The translations under genes were made by a program, and so were the position numbers. From the NCBI RefSeq assembly GCF_018860855.1, contig NZ_JAHKQE010000023.1, forward strand, positions 62,001 through 126,000: a stretch of DNA of 64,000 bases. Direction: 5' to 3'. Below, one piece after another: positions 45,425-56,600 of this stretch (positions are counted from its first letter, which is position 1; each line of letters begins with the position of its first letter). Source of the DNA: Amphritea atlantica (GTDB taxonomy: Bacteria; Pseudomonadota; Gammaproteobacteria; Pseudomonadales; Balneatricaceae). Below the pieces are notes generated by a model that saw nothing but the letters and a program-made list of their open reading frames with translations, searched no databases and was not told the origin of the DNA.

Positions 45425-47593
45425 TCAGACCTTGCTTACATCTTCATGCATAGCCGTAAAACTGGCGGTAGTTTTAAGCCTGTCTGTATAAAAGCACACC
45501 GTATTCGACTGCTTTTTAGCGGCATACATCGCCGTGTCTGCCGCGGCCATCAGCTCAACCAGCGTCGCACCATCTCTTGGAAAAACCGCTACACCGATAC
45601 TATTCTCAATCACTAGACTCGTGTCGCCTAAGATAATCGGCTCTTTTAGGCACTCGGTTAGCTTATTAACAATCGACATAATATCGTTCTGCTTTGGGCT
45701 ATCCGCCAATAGCAGAGTAAATTCATCCCCGCCTAAGCGCGCCAGTGTATCGCTATGACGCAAGACCGCATCGAAACGTCGGCTCACCTCGATGAGCAGC
45801 TGATCACCCTGCTCATGTCCAAAACTATCATTAACAAATTTAAAACCGTTAAGGTCCATATACAGCAGGGCAAGCTCACTATGATTACGCTGACACAACA
45901 TTAAAGCCTGCTTCAAGCGATCTAGAAACAGACGCCTATTCGGCAACCCAGTCAGGGCATCATAAAAGGCATAATGATGCAGCTGGTCATTCACCCGTTT
46001 CAGTTCATCCGTTCGGCTATCAACCAATCGACTCAGCCGTTCATGATAACCAAAAGCCGATAACGTAATCAGCACGGCTAACACACCAAACAACACCTGC
46101 ACCGCTAAAAAACCCAACATATCATTTACCTGAAGTGCCGTTATCGCACTTTTGGGCACATTCAGATTAAAGGTCCATTCATGCTGAGCATATCTCATGA
46201 CAAACTGATGATGGAGTCCCTCATCCGCTTCGATGGCAGTCAGTATACTGGCGTCACCGTACACCTTCTCGGCGGGGTTACCGTTCTCGTAGATGTACAG
46301 CTCCATATACTTTTGCACACCAAGCTGAAAACTAGGGTCAAGAATAGCCGATACTTGAAACCCGCCAACAACAAATCCCTTTAGCGATTCATAGCCATCT
46401 ATAGAATCATCCGCTGGATCAACCGATTTAAACACCGGTGAAAAAACCAGAAAACCAGGATCGTTTTGCTCAAGCTGCACCAGTTGAATAATATCGGTAG
46501 CCGTATCCACACGAAGCGCTTTCGCCATCTGCATACTTTTTTTACGGGCAGGATTCGAGTAAACGTTAAAACCTAATGCTTCACGATTAGACTCTAACGG
46601 TTGAATATACTTCACCACCACCAGCGGATCAGTGGGTAATAAGGGCTTCCCCTTCACTTTAAAATCAGGGTAATCCTGCTGCATATCGTGCTCAAAAGCG
46701 GCCACTTCATCAGACTTAATTAACGGATTCCAAGAGATGCCTTTAATGCCGGGCAAATCCGCGATTAATTGTCGGCTATGGGTAAGAAATTCATCCTTAC
46801 TGACGTCCTCTTGCTGCGCCACCCAAACCGTTAACTGATCCAACGCATGGGTATAACTATCCATATCCCGTTTAAAGTTATTTTCAAGCGCCTCAGCTTT
46901 TAATGTGAAATCATTCTCCATCTTTGTGACAATCGAGTCGCCAAAATATTGCTGTGCCAACTGAAACGCGGCAATAATAATAAAGAGCGGTAGCGTCAAC
47001 GATTTCAGCAATGGTTTAGGGTGCGATTTATCCGGTTGTCGAGAGAGTAAACCGAGTAATAACGGTGCGACCAGAATGACCCCAAGAAAATCACCGCCCC
47101 ACCAAGTCAACAGGTTGCTCCAATCGATCTGTCGCTGCCCTACTTCGCCATAGAAATAAGTTAAGACCACATTGCCAATAGCCGCACTGATTAAACAACA
47201 ACCTAAGGCAATTAAGATAAAAACCGACACCTGAGCATAAGACGGGGCATCCAAGATATTGATGCGAAAATACTGTAACAGACGAACATTAACCCATGCT
47301 TGAGTAATCGACCCAACGGCAATTAAAGCCGAGGCTTGCACCACGGTGATACTTAGCGCACCTTCATGCCATATAGCAGAACCGGAATTAAACAGTAGAG
47401 AGCCTGCAAATATTGCCGGCAAAAAGCGAAAGCCGAAAAGCAGACAGCCCGCCAACGCAACACCGGCTGGAGGCCATAAAGAGACGATTTGAGCCTGCGG
47501 ACTAAAAATCGCGAACACACAGGCCGACCCGATATAGAGTAAAAAGCAGAGCAGATACTTACTTTTGCTCAACCGGTGAGATTCAACATTCAA
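45425..47593 (-). CDS. MASE1-CHASE-GGDEF diguanylate cyclase
   Basis: The 722-residue protein has an N-terminal MASE1 membrane domain (about 8-215, eight predicted helices, with SLWPPAGVALAGCLL), a periplasmic CHASE domain (about 245-470; GISWNPLI, RVDTATDIIQLVQ), a final membrane helix (about 490-512) and a GGDEF domain with intact GGDEF and the RxxD site RHSD. It should synthesise c-di-GMP in response to an external ligand. No ATG fits the start; TTG 47593 is used with a distant GGAG, so the exact start is uncertain. Confidence 0.88.
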   Translation of the reverse strand: MNVESHRLSKSKYLLCFLLYIGSACVFAIFSPQAQIVSLWPPAGVALAGCLLFGFRFLPAIFAGSLLFNSGSAIWHEGALSITVVQASALIAVGSITQAWVNVRLLQYFRINILDAPSYAQVSVFILIALGCCLISAAIGNVVLTYFYGEVGQRQIDWSNLLTWWGGDFLGVILVAPLLLGLLSRQPDKSHPKPLLKSLTLPLFIIIAAFQLAQQYFGDSIVTKMENDFTLKAEALENNFKRDMDSYTHALDQLTVWVAQQEDVSKDEFLTHSRQLIADLPGIKGISWNPLIKSDEVAAFEHDMQQDYPDFKVKGKPLLPTDPLVVVKYIQPLESNREALGFNVYSNPARKKSMQMAKALRVDTATDIIQLVQLEQNDPGFLVFSPVFKSVDPADDSIDGYESLKGFVVGGFQVSAILDPSFQLGVQKYMELYIYENGNPAEKVYGDASILTAIEADEGLHHQFVMRYAQHEWTFNLNVPKSAITALQVNDMLGFLAVQVLFGVLAVLITLSAFGYHERLSRLVDSRTDELKRVNDQLHHYAFYDALTGLPNRRLFLDRLKQALMLCQRNHSELALLYMDLNGFKFVNDSFGHEQGDQLLIEVSRRFDAVLRHSDTLARLGGDEFTLLLADSPKQNDIMSIVNKLTECLKEPIILGDTSLVIENSIGVAVFPRDGATLVELMAAADTAMYAAKKQSNTVCFYTDRLKTTASFTAMHEDVSKV

Positions 47594-47751
47594 GCGCTAG
47601 CGATACTCCATAGTCAGTAAAATTCATCTAGCTAAACAGTGACACAGTATTGACTAGCTGTATACGTCCTTTAGTCTAGCAGGCCTTTGAGTAATCGCCT
47701 CAATTAATCCGCTTCATTTTCATTGATTCATAGTTCTCGATTCAACTCGAA

Positions 47752-48675
47752 CTATTCATGATTTAAAAGATCACCGTAGCGCTCAATATTCGTTTTTCTA
47801 ATAACCTCTTCAATAAAATCTAAAAACACCTTTACCCGCACCGGCGTTAACCGACCCGGTGGCCGAACAGCCCAAATACGGGTTTCGGGCCAGATCTTAT
47901 AGTCAGGTAGAACCTGTACGACCTTGCCCTGTTTAATCGCTGGACCAACATGCCATAGCGAAGCCATTCCAATCCCCATATCCGCTTCCACTAAATCGGC
48001 AATCGCATCACCCCAGTTGGCGGTGATAGGCCCTGATACCGACACCTCATGGGTTTCACCTGCCTTATCTTTGAAGCGCCAATGGTTAGATTTAGCAAAC
48101 GGAATGCAACGATGCTGAGCAAGCTCCGTCGGTGTTTGAGGATAACCCCACTGCTGCAGATACGCTGGCGAAGCCACTAAGATCATCGGGTTATCGGCTA
48201 TGCGCCGGGCCAATAAACTGGTCGATTCAAGCGCGTGCATTCGAAAAGCGATATCGTATCCCTGCTCCACGATATCGATGGTTTTATCGGTAAAATCGAT
48301 CTCAATTTGTAAATGGGGATACTTTGCTAATAATTCAGGGATAAAAGGGACTAGATAGATACGCCCATAAGAGGCCGACACCGTTAAGCGAATTTTACCC
48401 TGGACCTTATCGTCGTCCCCCTTAAAGACGTTCCAGGTTTCCTCCACATCATCGAGGATACGTTTCGCATGTTCTAAAAATACCTGCCCATCATGGGTCA
48501 AAGTGACGACCCGTGTCGTACGGTGGAAAAGTTTAACGCCTAACGCAACCTCTAACGCCTGTATCCGCTGACTGGCATTGGTTGACGATAAGCCGAACTC
48601 CTCCCCTGCTCGACCAATAGCACCGAGTGAAGTAATACGCACAAATAACGCTAAGGTTTTTAAATCCAGATCCAA
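47752..48675 (-). CDS. LysR family regulator
   Basis: The 307-residue protein has a LysR HTH (GAIGRAGEEFGLSSTNASQR) and an effector domain of the CrgA/DmlR-like subgroup. It is divergent from the oxidoreductase-ABM-nitroreductase genes across about 170 bp and is their likely regulator. The effector may be a quinone or electrophile, judged only from the neighbours. Confidence 0.87.
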   Translation of the reverse strand: MDLDLKTLALFVRITSLGAIGRAGEEFGLSSTNASQRIQALEVALGVKLFHRTTRVVTLTHDGQVFLEHAKRILDDVEETWNVFKGDDDKVQGKIRLTVSASYGRIYLVPFIPELLAKYPHLQIEIDFTDKTIDIVEQGYDIAFRMHALESTSLLARRIADNPMILVASPAYLQQWGYPQTPTELAQHRCIPFAKSNHWRFKDKAGETHEVSVSGPITANWGDAIADLVEADMGIGMASLWHVGPAIKQGKVVQVLPDYKIWPETRIWAVRPPGRLTPVRVKVFLDFIEEVIRKTNIERYGDLLNHE

Positions 48676-48764
48676 GACAGACTCCGCTCAACAGATAGAT
48701 CGTTATCCATCCCATACTATCCCGAAAAACAGGAAAATCAATCCTGATCTAGCTAGATGATCAT

Positions 48765-48827
48765 TGTAAACGGGATAGCTAACATAAGCCTCATATTAAG
48801 CAAGACCAAACCAGTCAACCGTTTACA
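48765..48827. promoter_or_regulatory. Spaced inverted repeat in the LysR/oxidoreductase control region
   Basis: TGTAAACGG (48765-48773) and CCGTTTACA (48819-48827) are perfect complements 45 bp apart, in the region where both promoters must lie. They may be two half-sites for the LysR protein. Confidence 0.4.
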
Positions 48828-48844
48828 CCTAGATGAGGCGTCCC

Positions 48845-49858
48845 ATGAAAGCAATTGGATATCAAACCCCCGGCAGTATCGACCGTCAAGAAGCCCTCGT
48901 CGATATCAGCCTCGACCAGCCAATACCACAAGGCCAAGACCTACGGGTTAAGATTCAGGCCGTTTCCGTTAACCCCGTTGACTATAAAGTCCGACAGGGT
49001 ATGCCCGCTCCTGAGGGCGGCTGGAATGTCTTAGGCTATGATGCCTCAGGGGTGGTTGATGCGGTCGGTGACGCGGTGCAAAACTTTCAAGTAGGCGATC
49101 AAGTTTTCTATGCCGGCTCAATGATTCGTCCAGGCACAAACAGTGAATACCACTTGGTAGATGAACGTATCGTAGCGAAAAAACCCACCAGCCTCAGCCA
49201 TGCAGAAGCAGCGGCGATGCCGTTGACAAGCATTACCGCGTGGGAAGCATTATTTGATCGCTTAGATGTCACCCGTCCAACCACTCAGGGCGGTAAACTG
49301 ATCTTGATTATTGGTGGCGCCGGTGGCGTTGGCTCCATTGCGATTCAATTGTTACGCGCCCTGACTGACATGACTATTATCACCACCGTGTCACGCCCCG
49401 AGACGCAAGCTTGGGTGGAAGAGCTTGGCGCACATCATGTTATTGATCACAGCAAACCGATGGCACCACAGATTGACGCCTTAGGCTTGGGTGCACCTGG
49501 ATTCGTATTTTCGACCAACCACAGCCAACATCACCTCGCAGATATTGCTGAGCTAATCGCGCCACAGGGACGCTTCAGTTTAACCGACGAAGTCGATGCC
49601 TTTGACAGCCGCCCGTTCGTTATGAAATCGATCTCCGTGCACTTTGAGTTGATGTTTACCCGCTCCTTGTTTGGTACCAGCGATATCGCCGCCCAACATC
49701 AGTTGTTAAGCAAAGTGGCAGAACTGATTGATGCAGGAAAAATCAAAACCACACTGACCGAAATCGCCGGCCTCATTAATGCTGATAATTTGAAAAAAGT
49801 TCACGCACAGCTTGAAACCGGTAAAGCGCGGGGAAAAATCGTACTCGAAGGCTTCTAA
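48845..49858 (+). CDS. Zinc-type alcohol dehydrogenase-like protein (quinone oxidoreductase family)
   Basis: The 337-residue MDR protein has the GroES-like N-domain (VSVNPVDYKVRQG, GYDASGVVDAVGDAV) and a Rossmann domain with IIGGAGGVGSIAIQLL. It lacks the zinc-ligand set of true alcohol dehydrogenases and is of the ZDHC/quinone-reductase kind, probably NADPH-dependent. ATG 48845 follows GAGG; an ATG four codons earlier is less well placed. Confidence 0.87.
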   Translation: MKAIGYQTPGSIDRQEALVDISLDQPIPQGQDLRVKIQAVSVNPVDYKVRQGMPAPEGGWNVLGYDASGVVDAVGDAVQNFQVGDQVFYAGSMIRPGTNSEYHLVDERIVAKKPTSLSHAEAAAMPLTSITAWEALFDRLDVTRPTTQGGKLILIIGGAGGVGSIAIQLLRALTDMTIITTVSRPETQAWVEELGAHHVIDHSKPMAPQIDALGLGAPGFVFSTNHSQHHLADIAELIAPQGRFSLTDEVDAFDSRPFVMKSISVHFELMFTRSLFGTSDIAAQHQLLSKVAELIDAGKIKTTLTEIAGLINADNLKKVHAQLETGKARGKIVLEGF

Positions 49859-49885
49859 ACATCTAATTTCATCAGGAGAATCATC

Positions 49886-50509
49886 ATGGCTTTTACTCAA
49901 ATTATTAAATTTTCCATTAAACCTGAGTTCAGCGAAGCATTTGTCGCGGCCCTGTCAGTGAATAAAAAAGGCGTTGCACAGGAACCCGGTAATCTTGAAA
50001 TGCGACTCTATCGGGATAATGCTAATCCCAATCTATTTTTTGCCTATGATCGCTGGCAAGATGAGGCCGCATTAGCGACTCATATGCAGCAGCCCTACAC
50101 AAAAGAGCTGCTAGCACTGGCAGAACAAGCGCAGGATAAACCGATTGAAGTATTTACCGTCAATGACACTCAGCCAGCCCCCATTGCATTAAAACAGGCC
50201 ACCCCAGAAGATCCATTATTTAACATCTTCTTCATCTTTAAAATTAAGCCTGGCAGCCGCGAAAAGCTGATCCATCAGTTTGAAAAACACATTACCCATA
50301 CCCGTACCGAAGACGGCTGCTTGCTGTTCGATCTTTACACCGTCGAAGGCGATGACGAAACCTTGGTTGTCTATGAGCATTGGCGCAAAGAATCTGATGT
50401 CTGGGACATCCATTTCAAGCAACCTTATGCCATGGAAACCGGTGCGTTAATGGAAGAGTGTGTCATCGGTGAGCTAGAACAATATATGAACTTTGTATCT
50501 CTGTTATAA
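49886..50509 (+). CDS. Two-domain antibiotic biosynthesis monooxygenase (ABM) fold protein
   Basis: The 207-residue protein contains two ABM repeats (about 1-95 and 108-205), each with the FIVKP-like strand and Y-x-x-W (YDRWQDEAALATHMQQPY and YEHWRKESDVWDIHFKQPY). Such proteins act as cofactor-free quinone monooxygenases or stress proteins. It is 27 nt after the oxidoreductase with AGGAGA before the ATG, so co-transcribed. Confidence 0.85.
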   Translation: MAFTQIIKFSIKPEFSEAFVAALSVNKKGVAQEPGNLEMRLYRDNANPNLFFAYDRWQDEAALATHMQQPYTKELLALAEQAQDKPIEVFTVNDTQPAPIALKQATPEDPLFNIFFIFKIKPGSREKLIHQFEKHITHTRTEDGCLLFDLYTVEGDDETLVVYEHWRKESDVWDIHFKQPYAMETGALMEECVIGELEQYMNFVSLL

Positions 50510-50662
50510 CCGTTACCCGCCAAAGCGCTATAAAACTGAAAAAACAAAGCGCCGCGTGATTAAACACGCCTGCAATTTAGATTAAGATGAGCGCTCGTTG
50601 AGTGGTTCAGCCATTGGCCAAACCACTCAACATTGCTCGAGTTAGACTAGGAGAAAAATGAC

Positions 50663-51319
50663 ATGAACTTGACCGACATTGTGAAGTCTCGTTATTCAAC
50701 TAAAGAGTTTGATAGCAATAAAGCGATCCCCGAAGCACAGTTTCAGCAGATCAAAGACGTCCTGCGCTATAGCCCTTCGAGCGTTAACTCTCAACCTTGG
50801 CACTTTATCATTGCCGATTCACCAGAAACACGTAAACGCATCAGCGCGGGTACTCAGGGAGCCTTTTCATTTAATGAAGCCAAAGTACTCAACGCGTCCC
50901 ACGTTATTCTATTTTGTGCCAAAACAGATATAGATGACGCCTATCTGCAGCACCTGCTGACGGTAGAGGATGATGACGGACGTTTTGCCGAGCCTTCCTT
51001 TAAAGAGGGTGTGAACAATGGCCGTTCAATGTTTGTCAATTTGCACCGCTTCGAGCTAAAAGACGCACAGCACTGGATGGAAAAGCAGGTTTACCTCAAC
51101 ATGGGCACGGTACTGCTCGGCGCTGGCGCACTGGGCATTGATGCGGTTCCTATCGAAGGTATTGACACTAAAGCGCTTAACGAAGAGTTTGGTCTACTGG
51201 AAAAAGGCTACACAGCACTCGCCCTGATTGCGCTGGGCTATCATAGTCAAGCCGATTTCAATGCGGGTTTGCCTAAATCTAGATTACCGGAAGACGAGAT
51301 ATTCACGCTGCTGTCTTGA
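50663..51319 (+). CDS. nfsB: Oxygen-insensitive NAD(P)H nitroreductase / dihydropteridine reductase
   Basis: The 218-residue FMN flavoprotein is of the NfsB type: SRYSTKEFDSNKAIP, YSPSSVNSQPWHFIIADS with the FMN loop, and GIDAVPIEGID. Length equals the E. coli enzyme (217). It reduces quinones and nitroaromatics. It follows the ABM gene by 153 bp and may form one electrophile-response cluster with it. Confidence 0.92.
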   Translation: MNLTDIVKSRYSTKEFDSNKAIPEAQFQQIKDVLRYSPSSVNSQPWHFIIADSPETRKRISAGTQGAFSFNEAKVLNASHVILFCAKTDIDDAYLQHLLTVEDDDGRFAEPSFKEGVNNGRSMFVNLHRFELKDAQHWMEKQVYLNMGTVLLGAGALGIDAVPIEGIDTKALNEEFGLLEKGYTALALIALGYHSQADFNAGLPKSRLPEDEIFTLLS

Positions 51320-51472
51320 TCGCGGCGATCAGTTCGCTGATGATATCAACCCGATATCTTAATCATCAGTACCTATCAGGCTTTTCTAAAATCACCGTTA
51401 GATGAGCCTGTTTTAAAACAGCCCTTCTAAAAAATCGGTCTAAAAAGCATCTCTAATAGAAAAGTATGCCAA

Positions 51473-51682
51473 TCAAGCCATCGCACGGTACTGCAAAATC
51501 AATGTAATGATATCGTGATCGCTAGCGACCGCTTCCATCGCTTCATCCATCCGCCGGCGCTGCGGCAGGGATATATTAAATTTGTTACGTAAAACTTCGT
51601 TCACCTGTTCATCTGAATTAGGATCAAAAGTCTTTCCAGCAAAATTACAGATGCGTTGGAGAGTAAATGCTTTAGTGGTCAT
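51473..51682 (-). CDS. Small hypothetical protein
   Basis: A 69-residue acidic/basic helical protein starting MTTKAFTLQRICNFAGKTFD. The composition looks like a real protein, but no Shine-Dalgarno is seen before the ATG and I do not recognise the family. Confidence 0.5.
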   Translation of the reverse strand: MTTKAFTLQRICNFAGKTFDPNSDEQVNEVLRNKFNISLPQRRRMDEAMEAVASDHDIITLILQYRAMA

Positions 51683-51932
51683 AAATATAATATCTGCTTA
51701 AGTAAAAGAAGCTCTGCCCTATAAAACTCACCAGCAGGTAGCTAAAAACGGCCGTGATAGGCGGAAGAATAAAACGGGAAAAGAGGTCAGAATATCGAAA
51801 GCTTTAATGCTGATAAAAAATAAAAAAATGTTCGCGCCCTACTACGAACGATGCGCCCGGCATATAGCCAGATTAAACACACACATATCGAATACTAAAA
51901 CAGGAGCGCGGTAAAACGATCAGCCGGCAGGA

Positions 51933-52109
51933 CTATCGAGGAGAAGCTTTGCCTAACACGATATGACGTGGACCACCGTTATTTTCACGGCCAGAAACGC
52001 CTTTATCAATTTTCTGAATTTCACCACCAGCCTCTAAGAAGGCGGCTGTCTGCTCAGCAATAGAATCATGGGTTTCATTTGCTGCTGTTTTTTTAGACTT
52101 AACTGCCAT
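51933..52109 (-). CDS. Small conserved-looking protein of 58 residues
   Basis: The protein begins MAVKSKKTAANETHDSIAEQ, continues with FLEAGGEIQKIDKGVSG and ends in GPRHIVLGKASPR. GGAG lies 7 nt before the ATG at 52109, which strongly supports translation. It is basic at both ends with no membrane segment. Similar short proteins occur in related marine gammaproteobacteria in my recollection, without known function. It is easily missed by length cut-offs. Confidence 0.75.
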   Translation of the reverse strand: MAVKSKKTAANETHDSIAEQTAAFLEAGGEIQKIDKGVSGRENNGGPRHIVLGKASPR

Positions 52110-52449
52110 AAAAAGGCTCCGTTTATATGGTGACTTTACATCTTAACATTTTTTTGCCTTCTTAGTGCGGATATTTACAGCAAGCCAATACTTAACCCTG
52201 CGTGGTAATCCTGAGTGAATAGCATTGCATTAACCCATATGCCTATTGAGTTTGTTTGCTCTCACTCTTTTTTATCATCAATGTCTGATTAGCTTGATAC
52301 TGATCATATTCATTAACCCTGCTTTAACCTTGACCTTGTTATGCTTGTCAATTAGTAGACGTTTACCAGTGTTCACCTATATGTAGCACGAATATTCTGT
52401 TGTCTTAAGCCTCGTCTTTATTTATTTACTTATTAAGGAACATTCCATC
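52110..52449. other. Control region of the RND operon
   Basis: 340 bp between the divergent small gene and the efflux adaptor gene. AT-rich, no gene seen. It should contain the efflux promoter and binding sites for the response regulator encoded downstream; I could not identify a clear repeat. Confidence 0.5.
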
Positions 52450-53637
52450 ATGAAATACTCAAGCTATATCGGGGGGCTAGTACTTATCACTGCTTTAGTA
52501 AGTGGTTGTCAACAAGAGCCCGCGGCCATGAAAGGTTCATCGGTTCCCGCCGTGTCCTATATTACGGTAACGACAACGCCATACCATATGGACAGTAAAA
52601 TGCAGGCCCGAGTGGTTGCTTCGCAGTCGGCTGAAGTGCGCCCTCAAGTCAGCGGTATTATTCAGCAACGCCTGTTTGAAGAAGGCAGTTTGGTCGAACA
52701 AGGACAACTACTTTATCAAATTGATCCAGCAACCTATCAGTCAGCTTATAATGAAGCTAAAGCCAATTTAAACAGCGCTAAAGCCTCGCTGAACACCGCT
52801 AAATTAAAAGACCAGCGTTATGCTAAGTTAATTAAGCTTGAAGGTATTTCACAACAAGATTATGACGATGCCCACGCCGCTTATTTAGAAGCCAAAGCCA
52901 ATATCGACAAGTATAAAGCGGCATTAGAAACCGCCGCCATTAATCTTGAATACACTAAAGTAAAAGCCTCTATCTCTGGCCACATCGGCATCTCTAGCGT
53001 GACCCAAGGCGCATTAGTCACCGCAGAACAATCTTCAGAATTAGCCACCATTCGTACCTTGGATCCTATCTATGTTGATATGACGAAAAGCAGCACTGAA
53101 CTATTAAAGCTGCGTCAACTAATAAACGAAAAAGAGATCAAACAAGGTACCACCGCGGTCACCCTCTCATTGGAAGATGGCAGCACATACCAACATGAGG
53201 GCCAGCTTAAAATGCAAGAGGTGTCCGTTGATACATCAACCGGCAGCGTTACCTTGCGAGCTGAATTCCCTAACCCTGAGGGTTTGTTATTACCCGGTAT
53301 GTTTGTGCGTGCCCAGGTGAATGAAGCGGTTGATGAAAACGCTATCCTCGTTCCCCAGCAAGGTATTTACCACAGTGCTGATGGCACTGCCTATGCTTAT
53401 GTAATTGGTGATGACAATCGCGTGGAAAGACGCACCGTACAGACAATGAGTGCCGTTGATAACAAATGGGTGATTACCAGTGGTTTATCTGCCAATGACA
53501 AACTCTTGGTCGAAGGATCTAACAAGATCCGCCCAGGCAGTGAAGTGAAACCAGTACACGTCGAAATGGACAACAATGGATCGATGGTAACCGTGATGGA
53601 GTCCAACGAGACCAATGCCACCAAAGAGGGAGCGTAA
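52450..53637 (+). CDS. RND efflux periplasmic adaptor (MFP) lipoprotein
   Basis: The 395-residue AcrA/MexA-type adaptor has a lipoprotein signal with lipobox LVSGC, so it is anchored in the inner membrane. It has the lipoyl half-motifs around VRPQVSGIIQQRLFEEGSLV, a coiled-coil hairpin (about 95-160), and the beta-barrel segment ASISGHIGISSVTQG. It bridges the RND pump and the outer-membrane channel. First gene of the operon, 3 nt before the pump gene. Confidence 0.94.
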   Translation: MKYSSYIGGLVLITALVSGCQQEPAAMKGSSVPAVSYITVTTTPYHMDSKMQARVVASQSAEVRPQVSGIIQQRLFEEGSLVEQGQLLYQIDPATYQSAYNEAKANLNSAKASLNTAKLKDQRYAKLIKLEGISQQDYDDAHAAYLEAKANIDKYKAALETAAINLEYTKVKASISGHIGISSVTQGALVTAEQSSELATIRTLDPIYVDMTKSSTELLKLRQLINEKEIKQGTTAVTLSLEDGSTYQHEGQLKMQEVSVDTSTGSVTLRAEFPNPEGLLLPGMFVRAQVNEAVDENAILVPQQGIYHSADGTAYAYVIGDDNRVERRTVQTMSAVDNKWVITSGLSANDKLLVEGSNKIRPGSEVKPVHVEMDNNGSMVTVMESNETNATKEGA

Positions 53638-53640
53638 CCT

Positions 53641-56600
53641 ATGTTTGCTCGTTTCTTTATCGACCGCCCAGTATTTGCTTGGGTTATCTCGATTATTATC
53701 ATGCTCTCCGGTATCGCCTCAATTATGTCGCTACCCGTGGCACAGTACCCCAGCGTCGCCCCGCCCGTTATCAAAATAAAAACCTCCTATACCGGTGCGG
53801 ATGCGATCACCGTTGAAAACAGTGTCACACAAATATTAGAGCAGCAACTGACGGGACTCGATGGGCTATTGTACTTTTCATCATCCAGTACCGCTGATGG
53901 CTCTGCAGAGGTCAATATTACCTTTGAAGAAGGTACAGACCCCGATTACGCTCAAGTTCAAGTACAAAACAAAGTCCAGCAGATTAACTCTCGCCTGCCT
54001 GATTCTGTTCAGTCTCAAGGTGTGACTGTCACAAAATCGAATTCCGATTTCTTATTGGTCATCGCGTTGTACGATTCCACCGACCAAGCGAACGCCTTTG
54101 ATATTTCTGATTATATTGCTTCTAACATGGAAGATAGCTTAGCGCGTATAGAAGGCGTCGGTGATGTCCGAGTGTTTGGTGCACAATATGCAATGCGGAT
54201 CTGGTTAGACCCAACCAAGCTGGCTGCCTATGAGTTAATGCCTTCTGATATTACCAGCGCCTTAGCCGCGCAAAACGTACAGGTACCCGCTGGTAAAATT
54301 GGTGCTGTACCTGCTCCCGCAAACCAAGAGCTTAACGCGACCGTCACCGCCCAATCGATGATGTCAACGCCGGAGCAGTTTCGTAATATCATCATAAAAC
54401 ATGATAGTTCCGGTGCGAATGTACGCCTTAGTGACGTTGCTAGAGTTGAAATTGGTAGTGAAAGCTACGATGTCATTCCTCGTTTGAATGGCCACCCCGC
54501 ATCAGGGATCGCCATTATGCTATCACCCGGCGCTAACGCATTGGATACCGCCACTCGTGTAAAAGATAAGGTCGCTGAACTGGAAGTAAATCTGCCTGAC
54601 GGTTATGAAGTGACCTTCCCCCGAGACAGCACCGAGTTTATTAAAATATCCATTAGCGAAGTCGTACAAACCCTTGTGGAAGCGATCGTCTTGGTCGTAT
54701 TGGTGATGTGGCTCTTTTTACAAAACTGGCGGGCAACGTTAATCCCAGCCATAGCCGTACCGGTGGTCTTGCTAGGTACCTTTGGCGTGCTCTCTGCGTT
54801 CGGCTTTTCAATTAACACCTTAACCATGTTCGGTATTGTGCTATCCATTGGTTTGCTGGTTGATGATGCCATCGTAGTGGTCGAAAACGTTGAACGTTTG
54901 ATGCGTGAAGAAAACCTGTCACCGCGAGACGCCACCATAAAGTCGATGTCCGAAATTAGTAGTGCCCTTGTGGGTATTGCCGTCGTGTTATCGGCAGTAT
55001 TCTTACCGATGGCGTTCTTTGGCGGTTCAACTGGGGTTATCTATCAACAGTTCTCGATCGCCATTGTCTCGTCGATGATTCTTTCGGTTATCGTGGCGTT
55101 GACGCTAAGCCCTACCCTGTGCGCCAGTTTGTTGATTAAAGAAGATCATAGTCGTAGCAACAAAGGTTTTTTTGCCGGTTTTAACCGTCTATTTGACCGC
55201 ATAACAAGCTCTTACACCGGCCATGTTCAAGGCATCATCAGCCGTAAACTTCGCTGGATACTGCTATACGGCATCATTGTCGCGATTCTTGGCGTACTGA
55301 TCGTTCGCATGCCGACCGGCTTTTTACCGCAAGAAGACCAAGGTAGCACCATGTTCCAAATAAGCTTGCCAGCCGGTGCATCGATCAAGCGTACTAGAGC
55401 CGTGGCTGAACAAGTAGAGCAATACTTAGCTGAAGAAGAAACTGACAGTGTTGTTCGTGCCTTTTCAATCTCTGGTTTTAACTTTTCAGGTAGTGGACAA
55501 AATGCAGGTATGGGCTTTGTCGCTTTAAAGCCTTGGGATGACCGCCCTCGCGATGACCAGAGTGCCGATGCGCTGATTCAACGCATGAATAAAAACCTAT
55601 CCTCCATTCGTGATGCCAGTATTTTTTCCATGTCGCAACCGGTGATCCGAGGCTTAGGTCAAAGTAACGGCTTTACCTTTGAACTACAGGCAGCGGCGGG
55701 CACATCCCGTGAGGAGTTAACCGCCTTAAAAAATGAACTGTTAACCAAAGCTCGACAGAGCGAACTACTGACAGCCATCCGAGAAGGTGCCTTGAGTGAA
55801 ACCCCACAACTTAAGATTGATATCGATAACGGTAAAGCGACCACGCTCGGCGTGTCATTATCCGATGTGGCCGACACCTTAACATCTGCTTGGGCGGGAT
55901 CCTATGTCAATGACTTTATTGATGATGGTCGCGTGAAAAAAGTATACGTGGAAGGCGATTCTGAGTTCCGCTCAAAGCCTGAGGATTTAAACCAGTGGCA
56001 TGTTCGCGGTCAAGATGCTGACGGCAACACCGCTATGACACCGTTTTCAGCTTTTAGCTCTGTCTCGTGGTCAAGCACACCGCAAAGCTTATCTCGCTTC
56101 AATGGCATTGCATCCTATGAGATACAGGGGGCATCGGCTAGCGGGGTTAGCTCCGGTCAAGCGATGGCTGAGATGGAACGTCTGACTGAAGAGGTCGGCC
56201 AAGGCAAACTCACCTACGCATGGAGTGGTTTATCCTATCAAGAGAAGATCTCCAGCGGACAATCCTCGATGCTCTATGCTATTTCAATCTTGGTGGTGTT
56301 CCTTGCGCTAGCGGCCCTGTATGAGAGTTGGTCAGTGCCACTTGCCGTTATTTTGGTTATTCCTTTAGGTGTTATTGGCGCCGTATTGGCATCCACCATT
56401 CGTGGGCTAGAAAACGATATCTACTTCCAAGTTGCGCTGCTGACAACCATTGGTTTGGCATCAAAAAATGCCATCCTTATCGTGGAGTTTGCAGAAACAT
56501 CCTATCAACAGGGTATGTCATTAGTAGACGCAGCGGTCGAAGCAGCCAAACTTCGTTTGCGCCCCATCATTATGACCTCGCTAGCCTTTATATTCGGTAC

